From Saccoglossus kowalevskii (lineage: Eukaryota; Hemichordata; Enteropneusta; Harrimaniidae): a stretch of 24,274 nt of DNA. The notes beneath the pieces were generated by a model, which was not told the origin of the DNA, did no database searches, and saw nothing but the letters and a program-made list of their open reading frames with translations. A program made the position numbers and the translations under genes. Of the stretch, positions 1 to 9,546 are shown in pieces. The stretch's first letter is position 1. Each line of letters begins with the position of its first letter. Location of the stretch: NCBI RefSeq assembly GCF_000003605.2, contig NW_003143795.1, positions 595,542 to 619,815 of the forward strand, given 5' to 3'.

Positions 1-442
1 ATAATTACAAAACCTTTTGCAAATAATCACTAAATCCAGAGGTTTTGTGGTCACATCTGGGTTTATGCAGTGTTATGTAATAATTGTGCAAGTGCTGATC
101 GCTGATTGTTCCTCTTGAACATGCTAGAGTTGCCTGTTTCAGAGTTGTCATGACAACAGTGAAGTCATTATCCCATATATCTTTTTTGTATTGAAAATGA
201 GAAATATAAAAGAGATGAAATGGAATTTTAGAAAATGCACTCAAAAATTATATACATTTTAAAAAATATTATAAGAAAAAGCTATAAACTACCGTCATGA
301 ACTAAATACATCATTGATTAAAAAAGAAATAAAAATGGCAATCACACATTCCCTAGATATGGGCAATTTTTGTTGAAAAAAAAACACTTAACAAAAGTAG
401 ATTTCAAAAAAAGTAGGTTTTTTAGACCAAATTTGGGCATAT

Positions 443-530
443 CATTTTCACTGAAGGAATGTATCAGAGAAAATAAAATCCAGCAAAAATACCCTTTTTC
501 TTACATTTTACATTCAACTCCTCAAAAACC
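443..530. mobile_element. Decayed arm of the CTGTAAAATAC-type MITE
   Basis: The stretch runs CATTTTCACTGAAGGAATGT, then AGAAAATAAAATCCAGC, then TACATTTTACATTCAACTCC. It aligns in order with the arm of the elements at 1283-1613 and 14826-14991 (CGCTGAAGG, GTGAAAATAAAA, CATTCAACTCGTCAAAAA). Neither terminus is present, so it is an old fragment. Confidence 0.65.
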
Positions 531-1282
531 CAGAAGTGATGCCATTGTACCCCCCAGATAATGTTTTTGTTTTTTGTCATTTATCAGACCAAATTTCCAT
601 AGAACAGGATCAATATTTTGAGTTGAGGCACATATTTTCTTTATTTTATTATAAGTTTCCTTTCTACTTGCCTACTTTAGCAGGGTGTAGACAACATTTT
701 GTATGCAGTATATTCTGTTATACATTTCTTTTTAATACAATATTTATAGACCTATACGACAATTACTGAAATGGAACATTGTTATTTTATTATGATGTGT
801 GCGCATGTGTGAAAAGGAGAATGACCACGATATAATACTGCAGAGGATATTAAACTATGGATAGACAGCTATGACGAAGTCAGAAACCTCCAGGCTTCAA
901 TCACAATTTTCCAATCTCATATGGTTTAATTAGTATGATAGTAGTTGGTGAAACAATAGAACACATTTTAACCTAGAAGGCAGACTTTTTTATTCACAAT
1001 TCTTTGAATGATACTGCGAAAACGGATAGTTACTATTGAATCTTTTCATCCCTGAGGAAAGATGGTGACATATGTTAATCAATATTTTTTTCTAATTTTT
1101 CTAACACAAAACAACACAACACATCTCTTCTACATTCTCATCTCATTTTGTGTAACTTCGGCCTAAAGCCATTTCCATGGATACAAGCATATATTTGTCA
1201 TTATCCTCTTATATAGGCTGCCATGGAGATATCGACTGGCTCTATCAGTAACGCATAAGCTAATGTTAATGATTTGGATGTA

Positions 1283-1613
1283 CTTGATTGGAATTCATTT
1301 TTGCTATTTCAGCAGAAGTGATGATTCAGTGAAAATAAAATTCAGCGAATATACCTTTTTTCCTATATTTTACATTCAACTTGCCAAAAATCAGTGAAAA
1401 TCGATTCCATACACAACACCCTAAAAGTCTTTTCAAAAAAAATTATTTTCGCTGAAAAGGCTTTTTGGGTGTTTTGTATGGAATTTATTTTCACAAATTT
1501 TTGATGAGTTTAATGTGAAATATAGGAAAAAAAGTATATTCGCTGGATTTTATTTTCACGGAATATTTCCTTCAGCGAAAATAAATTCCAAGCAAAAATA
1601 AAGTATTCTACAG
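1283..1613. mobile_element. Long fold-back MITE (331 bp), same family, damaged left end
   Basis: The two arms, each about 140-150 bp, are inverted copies. The left arm includes GATTCAGTGAAAATAAAATT and CATACACAACACCCTAAAAG. The right arm read backwards includes TCCGTGAAAATAAAATCCAG and CATACAAAACACCCAAAAAG. The right end is CTGTAGAATACTTTATTTTT on the minus strand, with TA outside. The left end lacks about 20 bases of this terminus. An A-rich loop sits near 1434-1445. The 14826-14991 copy corresponds to one arm plus a short opposite end. Confidence 0.85.
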
Positions 1614-2159
1614 TAGTTTGATAAGAAATTGTTGACAACAGCAAAACAGACATTGTTTTAAATGGTTATACTTTTCATATTGTCAAAATAAATTCCATTT
1701 TATGCTTATTTATATTTCTAACAAAGATGTGTTTCTAATAGAGCAACTATGTGAAAAAAATTTTCCCAGCAAATCCCAATCTGATTACGATCTGTACAGC
1801 ACGTTTTTTTAATTTTAAGATATATTTTGTTTGTAATTTGCTGTTGTTCAAGATAAATAGAATGCATAAATTTCCCATGTCAAGACATTTCTCATAATGT
1901 TCGAATGGGAGTCTCATCTGGAATAAGTAGGCGGTGCCATCAGGACATAGGTAAGCTCATACAACATAATACACTACCAAATATATACAAATGAAAGACT
2001 GGAACTTCTCAACACAGACTTACACAGACAAATTAAAAATGATTTTAAACACGACAGAGCCATCTCTGCTTAGACATGTTATCAGATACTTGAACAATGT
2101 TTTTACTAAAAGACAAGCACTAACTGGTAGTTAAATTATTATAGTTAAGTCGGTACTTA

Positions 2160-2366
2160 CTGTAAAATGACCAATTTTCACTGGGTTTAAATTTCGCTGA
2201 TTTAGCATTGCAGGCATATTCAGTGGGTTTTAAATTCACGATTTTATCATTTAGATAATGTATTCTATGCTAAATTTTACATATTCACTGGGTTTTAATT
2301 TAGTGCATTTTCCATTCAGCGAAATAAGCAAAATTAAAACCCAGTGAATAATTAACCCTTTTACAG
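2160..2366. mobile_element. Related TA-flanked MITE (207 bp) with internal TTCACTGGGTTT repeats
   Basis: It begins CTGTAAAATGACC and ends CCCTTTTACAG, with TA at 2158-2159 and 2367-2368. Both subterminal regions carry TTCACTGGGTTT followed by TTTCGCTGA or TATTTCGCTGA. The motif ATTCASTGGGTTTTAAATTT recurs four times inside (near 2176, 2219 and 2284 forward, 2330 reversed). The ends match the 14826-14991 family but the interior differs. Confidence 0.8.
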
Positions 2367-2450
2367 TATATACATCATATCAACATGACAAATACTTTAT
2401 TATTTACAAACCAAAAAAGAATTGTAATTTCTTTACGGCTATAATAAAGC

Positions 2451-2477
2451 TTATTATTATTATTATTATTATTATTA
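2451..2477. repeat. (ATT)n microsatellite
   Basis: About nine uninterrupted TTA/ATT units follow AATAAAGC. A C-rich, CCCACC-like stretch follows at 2519-2555. Confidence 0.9.
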
Positions 2478-2638
2478 CAATGCATAATGTCAACAGATAC
2501 AACTGCCAACAACACACAACCACCCACCAACCCACCCACCTCACCCCCACCCCTAATATAAGTATTTAAACATTTTTGAGATCAATATTAATATGTCAAT
2601 ACTAAAATAGCGATAATCTTATATGACAAGAAGTATGA

Positions 2639-2651
2639 CGCCCTCTAGTGA
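2639..2651 (-). promoter_or_regulatory. CTCF-like motif
   Basis: On the minus strand TCACTAGAGGGCG matches the CTCF core CCASYAGRKGGCR at all but the first base. A motif match only. Confidence 0.3.
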
Positions 2652-2788
2652 CAAATCATATAAAGACATATTTTTGGTAGGTAAAGGTGCAACACAAAAG
2701 TGCAACATTTTTTGGAACAGATTAATAGTGTACGATTGATTCTTGTCACAACGTACTGAGGGGGGGGGTAGTGCTTTGATGTGCATGC

Positions 2789-2940
2789 ATTCAAGAGTCA
2801 CCCTTGTTTGAATTACTGTAGTCAACAGCATTTTGGAATGAGTATAGGCAGTATGTGGGTAGCTGAATGATGTGTGGATTCAAAAATTTGTCATTGTCAA
2901 AAATCACCCTTGTTATGAATTATGGTAGCCAACAGTTGTT
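2789..2940. repeat. Two diverged direct repeats, period about 107 bp
   Basis: The stretch at 2789-2836 (TCACCCTTGTTTGAATTACT, then GTAGTCAACAG) is matched at 2895-2940 (TCACCCTTGTTATGAATTAT, then GGTAGCCAACAG). No coding meaning is seen. Confidence 0.6.
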
Positions 2941-3844
2941 TTTTTCTTCTAGTGTATTTCAGTTTTTATCCTGATTGTTTCTAACATGGAATGACAACCA
3001 TGCTTTATTGTACTATGTCAATTTTTAGGATATGACTTCAATAAGACTATTATTATATTATCATACATACACCATGTTCAAGGGTCACAGTAATTTGGAA
3101 TGTTACATTTGAGGTTATCAAAAATTACACATACTTTATTTCCTGATGTTTCAATGGCTAAATCTGCTGTCATATCTAAAAATACACATGTAAACATTCA
3201 GAAAAAAGTTTTAAGAGGTGTCTCTTTTATAGGGAAACCAAGACACCAATCGTTTTGAACCAATAAAATGTTAAGTGGACAAAGGTCTTCATTATTATGC
3301 CTATTTGGTTTAGCAATTATTGAAATGAAACTCCCTACTTGAGAAGAATGTATCGATTGTTTGACAGTAGACTTGCATACATTTTCTTGTTTATTTTTTG
3401 GTGTTTTTTCAATAAAATAAAACATGCATGAGAGTGTGCAAATGGCCAAAGCCAGGTTAAAGAATTAAACAATATTGTAAATTTGCATAATTTTTGAACT
3501 AATTTGTCCCAATTTGCATATTATATAGTTACAGTAGTAGGAATGTTTCATAACATATTATGCGAGTTTTCAAAGTATAATGTTCCAGCATACTGCCTCC
3601 ACAAGTTCGTGGAGAAAGGGGGCGTATATGAAATCGTGCGAGCGGACGATAAGCACATTTTCAAATCACACCAAAAAAAATTAGTGATACCGGTATGACG
3701 ATAAGACATTACATTGAAATATGATGTGATGCTAGTACGAAATGTAGTTCGGGACTCACTTGTCACTGTTCTAATACTGTATTACAGCTCTGGCTGACGG
3801 GTTTCCATCGTGCTCGCCCTGTTTCTCTCGTCATTGGCTGTGTC

Positions 3845-3857
3845 TGCCCTCTGGTGT
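3845..3857 (-). promoter_or_regulatory. CTCF-like motif
   Basis: On the minus strand ACACCAGAGGGCA differs from the CTCF core consensus only at the first base. A motif match only. Confidence 0.3.
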
Positions 3858-4672
3858 CCAATAGTGATTATCTGGTTTACACATTACAAACAACACAACC
3901 GAAAACTACAGTGCCGTGTATAGTACACCATTAACCCGTCGTTTTGACAAACTACTCTGTATTCACAAAAATAATACAAGTTTTTGTGTGCCTTGCAGTG
4001 CGGGACACTTTTTGAAAACAGCGTGAAACATGTTTGTGTGTTTGCTGCCACTGTTCTCCAATTCTATCAAACAAAAGTGATTTTTAGTTTGACCGTGAGC
4101 GGGCGGACTATGATATTTGGGGTGAACCATTTGATAATCCAGGAAGGGCCAAGGAAATTGTCATATCGAAATTTTTGGTTTTTCATAAATACACGCGTAC
4201 GTTTTTTTTTTTATTTCCAAGCCTTGGCTTATATTATTTTTGTATTTCTGTTTCTTTTTAAAATGTCAAAATCCACGCTTACAAGGAGGTTTTTATAGTT
4301 CATGGGTTGAACATATAAAACCAGTTACTAGTATGCGTTCAACGTTCAATTATTTACTGTTATCTGGACTGGTAAACACCTTTTAGGCTATATTTAAGTT
4401 TTAAACCGAAATCACTGATTTTATTTTGACTCTTATTATCTAACAGAGTCAAACGAAATTTTATAGGATTTCTCTCTAAAACACGACATTTACTTAGCAA
4501 ATTTGTGTAATTTGTTGGCTACTAAAATTCTGATTAATCACAGATGCGTGTTGCTTTCGTTGCTCCAAAACGTCATAAACTTGTCTTATTTATTTAACAC
4601 TAATTTAAAGAAACTTTGAAAGACGATGGAAGACATTACTCACTAACGATCATTGATTCCAAAATTCAACTT

Positions 4673-4717
4673 GGTTTTATCATAGACCCTCTAAAAGAGG
4701 GTCTATGGTTTTATCAT
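4673..4717. repeat. Perfect 12-bp hairpin flanked by 11-bp direct repeats
   Basis: GGTTTTATCAT occurs at 4673-4683 and again at 4707-4717. Between them and overlapping the first copy is CATAGACCCTCT-AAA-AGAGGGTCTATG (4681-4707), a perfect stem with a 3-base loop. Confidence 0.85.
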
Positions 4718-4751
4718 GAGTGAATATTATGTTATGTTATAGCACGATCGA

Positions 4752-5460
4752 TTTTGGCGGGGGAAATTATGACAATTGTTTGATGTGAAAAGTGCTCGTC
4801 AATATTTTGGCGGGAAGAATGATTCACACCACATGAGGAAAATAAAATCCGATCACTACAGTAGTATCAGATCTTGGAGAATCATTATAGACTACTGAAA
4901 TCTGGTTCTATGATCAGCAGTGTTCAAATGTCTCCATTCTCTTCACTTATATTTAAGTAATGTTTAATTGTCGCCTTTATAAACCGAATAAAATAATTAA
5001 ATTAACTATAAATAAATATATAAAAATATGCTGGGCAAAAATAAAAGTATTAATAATAATGTAATATAATACACTGGAAGAACAAAAACGACGAGGTCAT
5101 CTGTAATTATATAAAACAAATTAATTAATATTCATTTCTGAATTAATATTACATGTACTGTATTAATCTCAAGGTTCTTATAGGATAACACTAGTATACC
5201 ATAAATCATTTAACAGTTCTTAAGTACCACAGAAATGTATCTAAGCAATACTTGGAGAATTATACTGTCCAGCTTTATGGCGGGAAAGGTTATTTTTGGC
5301 GGGAAAAATATTTAGACTGCCATAATAAAAATAACGTATAGAATGACTGTACTATCTTTGAAATAATCATAATCTTGGAAAGCATATTACGTACATCTAG
5401 TTCTCGTGATTAGCATAAATGTCTTCATTCTGTGCACATAATTTTATGTCAACCGAATGA
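4752..5460. repeat. Diverged duplication carrying E2F-like TTTTGGCGGGAA motifs
   Basis: Two stretches, about 4752-4990 and 5278-5460, share the same order of short blocks: a pair of GGCGGG motifs, then ATCTTGGA (4871; 5372), GGTTCT/AGTTCT, AAATGTCTCCATTCT (4926) against AAATGTCTTCATTCT (5417), and AACCGAAT. The four GGCGGG motifs are at 4752-4766, 4805-4816, 5278-5286 and 5293-5308, all on the plus strand. The last, TTTTTGGCGGGAAAAA, fits the E2F/DP consensus well. Binding is not shown; the motifs may simply be part of the repeat. Confidence 0.55.
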
Positions 5461-7300
5461 CTATTGTAGCCAAATTTGAACTTGAAAATTATAAATGCTA
5501 GTCATACTTGAACTTGAAGGAGTATGTTTTATGATTGATAAGAAATTTAAGTTGGAAGATGATCAGATAACAAATACTTGAGTTATTGTAACCACAAAAA
5601 AAAGACAAATGTAAGTGAAATTTCGCCAATATCCTTAAAACTATACTTTTAACATTGAACTTGGCCAAGAGCCCAAAATAGTTAATCGATTATTAACTAA
5701 TTGAGTTATCGTAACCACGTGGTAAAAGTTTAATTCAGAAACGACGACAAACACACACACGGCACAACAACAATAAAAACAACGAGGAAGGAATTTTTTT
5801 CTTATACTTTTATCTTCATTTAATGATGATCAAGTCATTCTAGAATCAGATGCACGTTTCATTCAAAATTGGCGCATATATTGAATTATATAATGTGGAG
5901 CTTGATGTACGTCATTTTGTTTTTAAGTTCTGATTCAAAATGACTGACTGGCTGCCATTTTGTTTTATTTTAATGAGTGGCTGTTCCGTTTGTGATTCCA
6001 ATCAAAATGGTCTGATTGTGCAATTTCAGTGCAAAAAATCGCTAAAATCAGAAACATATCTGCCATTCCGTAACTCGGTCTTGTGTGAATGGATTTCATT
6101 CAAACTGTGTACATACATTGAACTTTACGTGACATCGATGCACGTCGCTAGAATAGCGTCAACAATGACAAATTCCTGAGCTCCTGAAAGCGAGGTTATT
6201 TGCAGTTATGTTGGCGATCGCCGCTGTGTCTGCGGAAGTACTATGAGAAATTGCATGATGGGAGTGACAAGTCTTTTGATCAGTAAAATCATTTTAGAAA
6301 AGTGAAAGTCAAATTCGGGAAAATCAATATTTATCAACAGTAATCTCGTTAATTCGTGGAGCGATGGCCACTTCCCTTTAAAGTGGGGTGTAAGTGGGAC
6401 CATGTATACTGCAGTGGACAAATATTTATTAGGTTTCATTCTTATTTGATGTTACAGGAATATTTAGCAGAAACACACAAAAACGCGTGAGTGTATACAC
6501 TTTATGAATCTATTTTTTTATAATCCAAAATGGTTGATACAATTGTAGACCGAAAGCTTTCCTGTGCTAAATATTTTTTTAAAAATCCCCCCTTTTTTAG
6601 ATAGAATATGCGTTCTTATTTGCGAAAACTTTGCATTTATTTATTGTGTCCGAAAAAAGAAACCGAGTTTCATCCTGCCTTGAAATTGTGAAGTATTTTT
6701 ATTTATCACACACTGATCAAATTATAGATTTAATTTTTGAATTACTTGCCAACACATTATGTATCACGCTGATCAATGTCACGTGCTTGTTATGCGCAAT
6801 ACATTTATTGTGATGTTCCACAAAATGTAATGTTTTCCTACAAATAGCGCCATCTAGCGACAAGGCGATTTATCTTTCGCAGTATCTCCATAAGCTTGAA
6901 AAATAATTTCAACCATCTCGTTCAGTTCTGGGGCTCATAGTGGTTTATCTGGAAGACGTATGAGGTTATTACGAGAACACCGCACAGTACATAGTCACGT
7001 AGACCTCACACTCATACTGTTTTGTATTCGTGCATACTTTCCTAGTAATATTCTAATACCACTCACGGATTTAGGCTAGGCGCCTCCCTTCAGCACGCAA
7101 AACAACAATTACAGATCAATTGACAAATCCGGTTCACCTTCGGCCACGTCAATAGGAGCGCGCCCCCTTACCGAATTTCCGCCAGTAATATAGTTGACCT
7201 CTCAAAAACATTTTGTCATTCGTTGGTGACTGCCGGTTAGGTGAAAACAATTATCTGGTTTTCATTTATCCCACTTACCCCACGGCGCAACATTTTATCT
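5461..7300. other. Non-coding 3' flank
   Basis: No gene or RNA recognised. There is an E-box CACGTG near 5717 and the CTCF-like motif at 6848-6860. Open frames (5940-6179, 6206-6439, 6631-6813) are short and without recognisable content. Confidence 0.6.
6848..6860 (-). promoter_or_regulatory. CTCF-like motif
   Basis: On the minus strand TCGCTAGATGGCG matches the CTCF core at all but two positions. A motif match only. Confidence 0.25.
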
Positions 7301-7468
7301 TTAACCTTTTCACCACCAGTTCCCTCTTTTCATCACAAATTCACAAAATATTCCCGTTTATAGTCTGCACTTTTTTCCCATTTTTTGTGTAAAAACAATA
7401 AATTGACTCAAAATTTGTCTGTTGTGCAGAAAAATTTGTGCCACATAGTCTTGTGGGGAAAAGGTTAA
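7301..7468. mobile_element. TTAA-flanked fold-back MITE (168 bp)
   Basis: The left end is TTAACCTTTTCACCAC and the right end read on the minus strand is TTAACCTTTTCCCCAC, 15 of 16 bases the same. Inner parts (CACAAATTCACAAAAT against CACAAATTTTTCTGCAC) pair only loosely, so the copy is old. TTAA at both borders fits a piggyBac-like target site. No coding capacity. Confidence 0.65.
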
Positions 7469-9121
7469 AATTTAGTCTGACTTTGTTGGGCTACAGTATT
7501 TGGAAGTATAATGACATTTCTTACGATCTCATTGAACTCAAACAATAAAATATCAAGGAAATTTCAAATAACACAACAGACTTGACATGTATTTTATTTT
7601 ATTGACAGCGAACAAACTTCGTCGACGTGTGATCGTAGAATCCGTTACAATCAAGACAAAAATAAGAACTATAGAAATAAAAGTTGGAACAATTTGGATA
7701 CAAAATGGTCGTCGCTAAAATCTGTAAAATGCATGCATCATCTAAGCATGCGCAACTGGATTTTTCCGGCATTTAAAGTATTTCTATATCCATTAAAACC
7801 CAAACTTATTGTGTCTGTTTTTCACAAACAACATAAAACTTCCCCCAAATCATGTAAAGTGTTCCTGATTTCCGGAGCGGCAAAATCATGATGAGTGTTT
7901 TGATAATAACAACACCTACACGTACTGACAGATGTGCACATGAAGTTGTTTAGTGTGCAATATGTTACTGACTATTGTGCATTAACATATTCCACTTTCA
8001 GTATTTAGAGATTACTCCGATTTTAGAACAAATTGTTTTAGTGATTCTGTCTGCTTAGTATGTACGATTCAATCGTTTATGAACCTAGAACAATGCCAGA
8101 ATCCCCTTTCCGATTGAAAAATAACCAAATTGGCAACGAAAACAAACACGAAAACAATGAAGTGCGAACCTGACTTAAAGAACTTTTAAAAACATTTTCC
8201 GAACTTACAAAAAATTAGACAAAACACAGATATGCGTACATATATATGTTCAAGTCAATTCGAACAGATGATCTTCAAGTTAAAGATTTACTTAAAAAAC
8301 GAACGATATTAAAACCAAACGTCAATAGACTTGTTGAAGAAATCGACGCTTGAACAGAAGTAGGGTGGATGGCACACTGAAGACAACCAGCGTCATCAAT
8401 AGTAATCTCGTACGAGGGCGCTTCAGACAAAAGGTCAACTCAGAAGCGCCCGCACATGACATTCTAAGAAAAATACTTTAATGCCTAAATAAGATCTGAT
8501 TAAAGTCACTGTTCTAAGTATTGCTTACGCATGCAGATAAGCATTCTGTACTTAGTCAAAGTCAAAGGCACTAGTAGTTTTGTAGGTTTGGCAACATATT
8601 GCTTTGGCGTAACATTATACGTATATATATATACAACGGCAGATGAGTAAATGTCCACGTTTCCCAGGGATGACGTCACACTAACGTCACAATAGTCTAT
8701 AATCGACAAGCTTGGATAAAAAACTGTTCCGTGATTCAATAAAATGCGTAGGCACCAAACACTGGGTTCCGCCGTACACAAATCGCTTTATCCGATCGCC
8801 GATCGTTCCGCCGGTAAGACAAAGTGGGCAAATAAAGCTGGCGAATTACTTTTAACATCGCACCAAAAATACAGTCAACCATTTCTCAGAAATGAATCCT
8901 GTCTTGAAATTCACTATATTGTTTGATTTCTCGTATTCAACGCTCAAAAACACACCTGCCACCGCACCAATCTAAACCAGTTAGACATATTCACGGATAC
9001 AGGAGGCACGTGACTTGTTCAACGATTACACGTAATGATCACGTGATTTTGATACTTCATGTTCGTTTCATGAGTAAGGTAATAAAAAACAAACGTCTTC
9101 ATGCAATTGCTGCAGCCATTG
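7469..9121. other. Region immediately downstream of the Mohawk stop
   Basis: If the AATAAA at 9127-9122 is skipped, the minus-strand 3' UTR would cover much of this stretch, with AATAAA next near 7603-7593. No other gene is seen. The frames at 8506-8781, 8744-8926 and 7694-7891 show no family resemblance. Confidence 0.5.
8671..8678. promoter_or_regulatory. CRE (TGACGTCA) in the Mohawk 3' flank
   Basis: The full consensus TGACGTCA is followed 4 bp later by AACGTCAC, a half-site. Motif match only. Confidence 0.3.
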
Positions 9122-9127
9122 TTTATT
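9122..9127 (-). terminator. Poly(A) signal AATAAA directly after the Mohawk stop codon
   Basis: On the minus strand the stop codon TGA (9130-9128) is followed immediately by AATAAA. About 30-40 bases further on is a T-rich stretch, GTTTGTTTTTTATT, which would suit the U/GU-rich downstream element. If used, the 3' UTR would be only about 20-30 bases. The next clear AATAAA on this strand is near 7603-7593, which would give a 3' UTR of about 1.5 kb. Confidence 0.45.
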
Positions 9128-9237
9128 TCAACACGTTGCTGTGCAGGGTGTTTTTCTGGCTTGTATTTGCCTTTGCTTCAACCGAGCCATGTGTGTCAAC
9201 GCCATTGCAGCATTTATCTCCTTCCAGTATGTCTCGT
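9128..9237 (-). CDS. MKX: Mohawk homeobox, last coding exon with conserved C-terminal block and stop
   Basis: This small exon is recognised by DETYWKEINAAMALTHMAR, which corresponds to the conserved DDTYWKEINAAMALT block of vertebrate Mohawk. The first two bases (AC) complete the phase-1 codon left by the previous exon, so the junction reads VFD-DETYWKEI. After the block come LKQRQIQARKTPCTATC and a TGA at 9130-9128. The acceptor region is a T-rich tract followed by three AGs within 11 bases. The one ending at 9238 keeps the frame with the strong upstream donor. Vertebrate Mohawk continues roughly 35-40 residues beyond this block, so this C-terminus is either short in this lineage or spliced to a further exon; no good GT donor lies before the stop. 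The exon is antisense to a 119-codon open frame at 8923-9282, which is a shadow. Confidence 0.87.
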
Positions 9238-9300
9238 CTGTCTGTTTACTGTAAAAAAAAAATCAAAGTAAATAACATATAACAGCTAAATACGATTGGA

Positions 9301-9314
9301 GCGCCCTCTCCCGG
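9301..9314 (-). promoter_or_regulatory. CTCF-like motif 64 bp from the last Mohawk exon
   Basis: On the minus strand CCGGGAGAGGGCGC matches the extended CTCF core at about 12 of 14 positions. It is intronic, just upstream of the last coding exon. Confidence 0.25.
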
Positions 9315-9376
9315 TGAGGATTTTACTGCGCACACAGGGACACATTCATTACATAACTGCCCCTGCAGCCCCTGTT

Positions 9377-9407
9377 TGCGTTTGTTCTTATTCAAAGAAC
9401 AAACGCA
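9377..9407. repeat. Perfect 13-bp hairpin
   Basis: TGCGTTTGTTCTT (9377-9389) and AAGAACAAACGCA (9395-9407) form a perfect stem with loop ATTCA. It lies 140-170 bp upstream of the last Mohawk exon, in the intron. Confidence 0.85.
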
Positions 9408-9520
9408 CACATTCACAGTAACAATAGATCTTCATTTCAGCTCCTAGCTTTGTCAGTTGTTTTGTGTCATGGATTATTTCAATTTCCAAATGCGAGCGAG
9501 CTCGTCAAATATCATTTTAG

Positions 9521-9546
9521 TTTTTTTTTTTTTTTTTTTTTTTTTT
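9521..9546. repeat. 26-base T run
   Basis: An uninterrupted run of T on the plus strand in the last Mohawk intron. It could be a slippage tract or the poly(A) remnant of a minus-strand retroposed copy; no such copy is recognisable next to it. Confidence 0.9.

Larger units (their letters stand above)
2369..4672. other. Non-coding 3' flank
   Basis: Holds the microsatellite, the direct repeat and two CTCF-like motifs. A short plus-strand open stretch near 3595-3698 (reading FVEKGGVYEIVRADDKHIFK) has a protein-like look, but I recognise no family and it has no supporting exon structure. A 104-codon frame at 3984-4298 is rich in Phe and Leu from AT bias and is not credible. Confidence 0.6.

Noticed and set aside
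3504-3698. Plus-strand frame with a protein-like end
   Set aside because: Only about 35 residues look credible, no family is recognised, and a minus-strand frame (3548-3766) is equally open.
8923-9282. 119-codon plus-strand frame
   Set aside because: Antisense to the last Mohawk exon, which has conserved residues on the minus strand.
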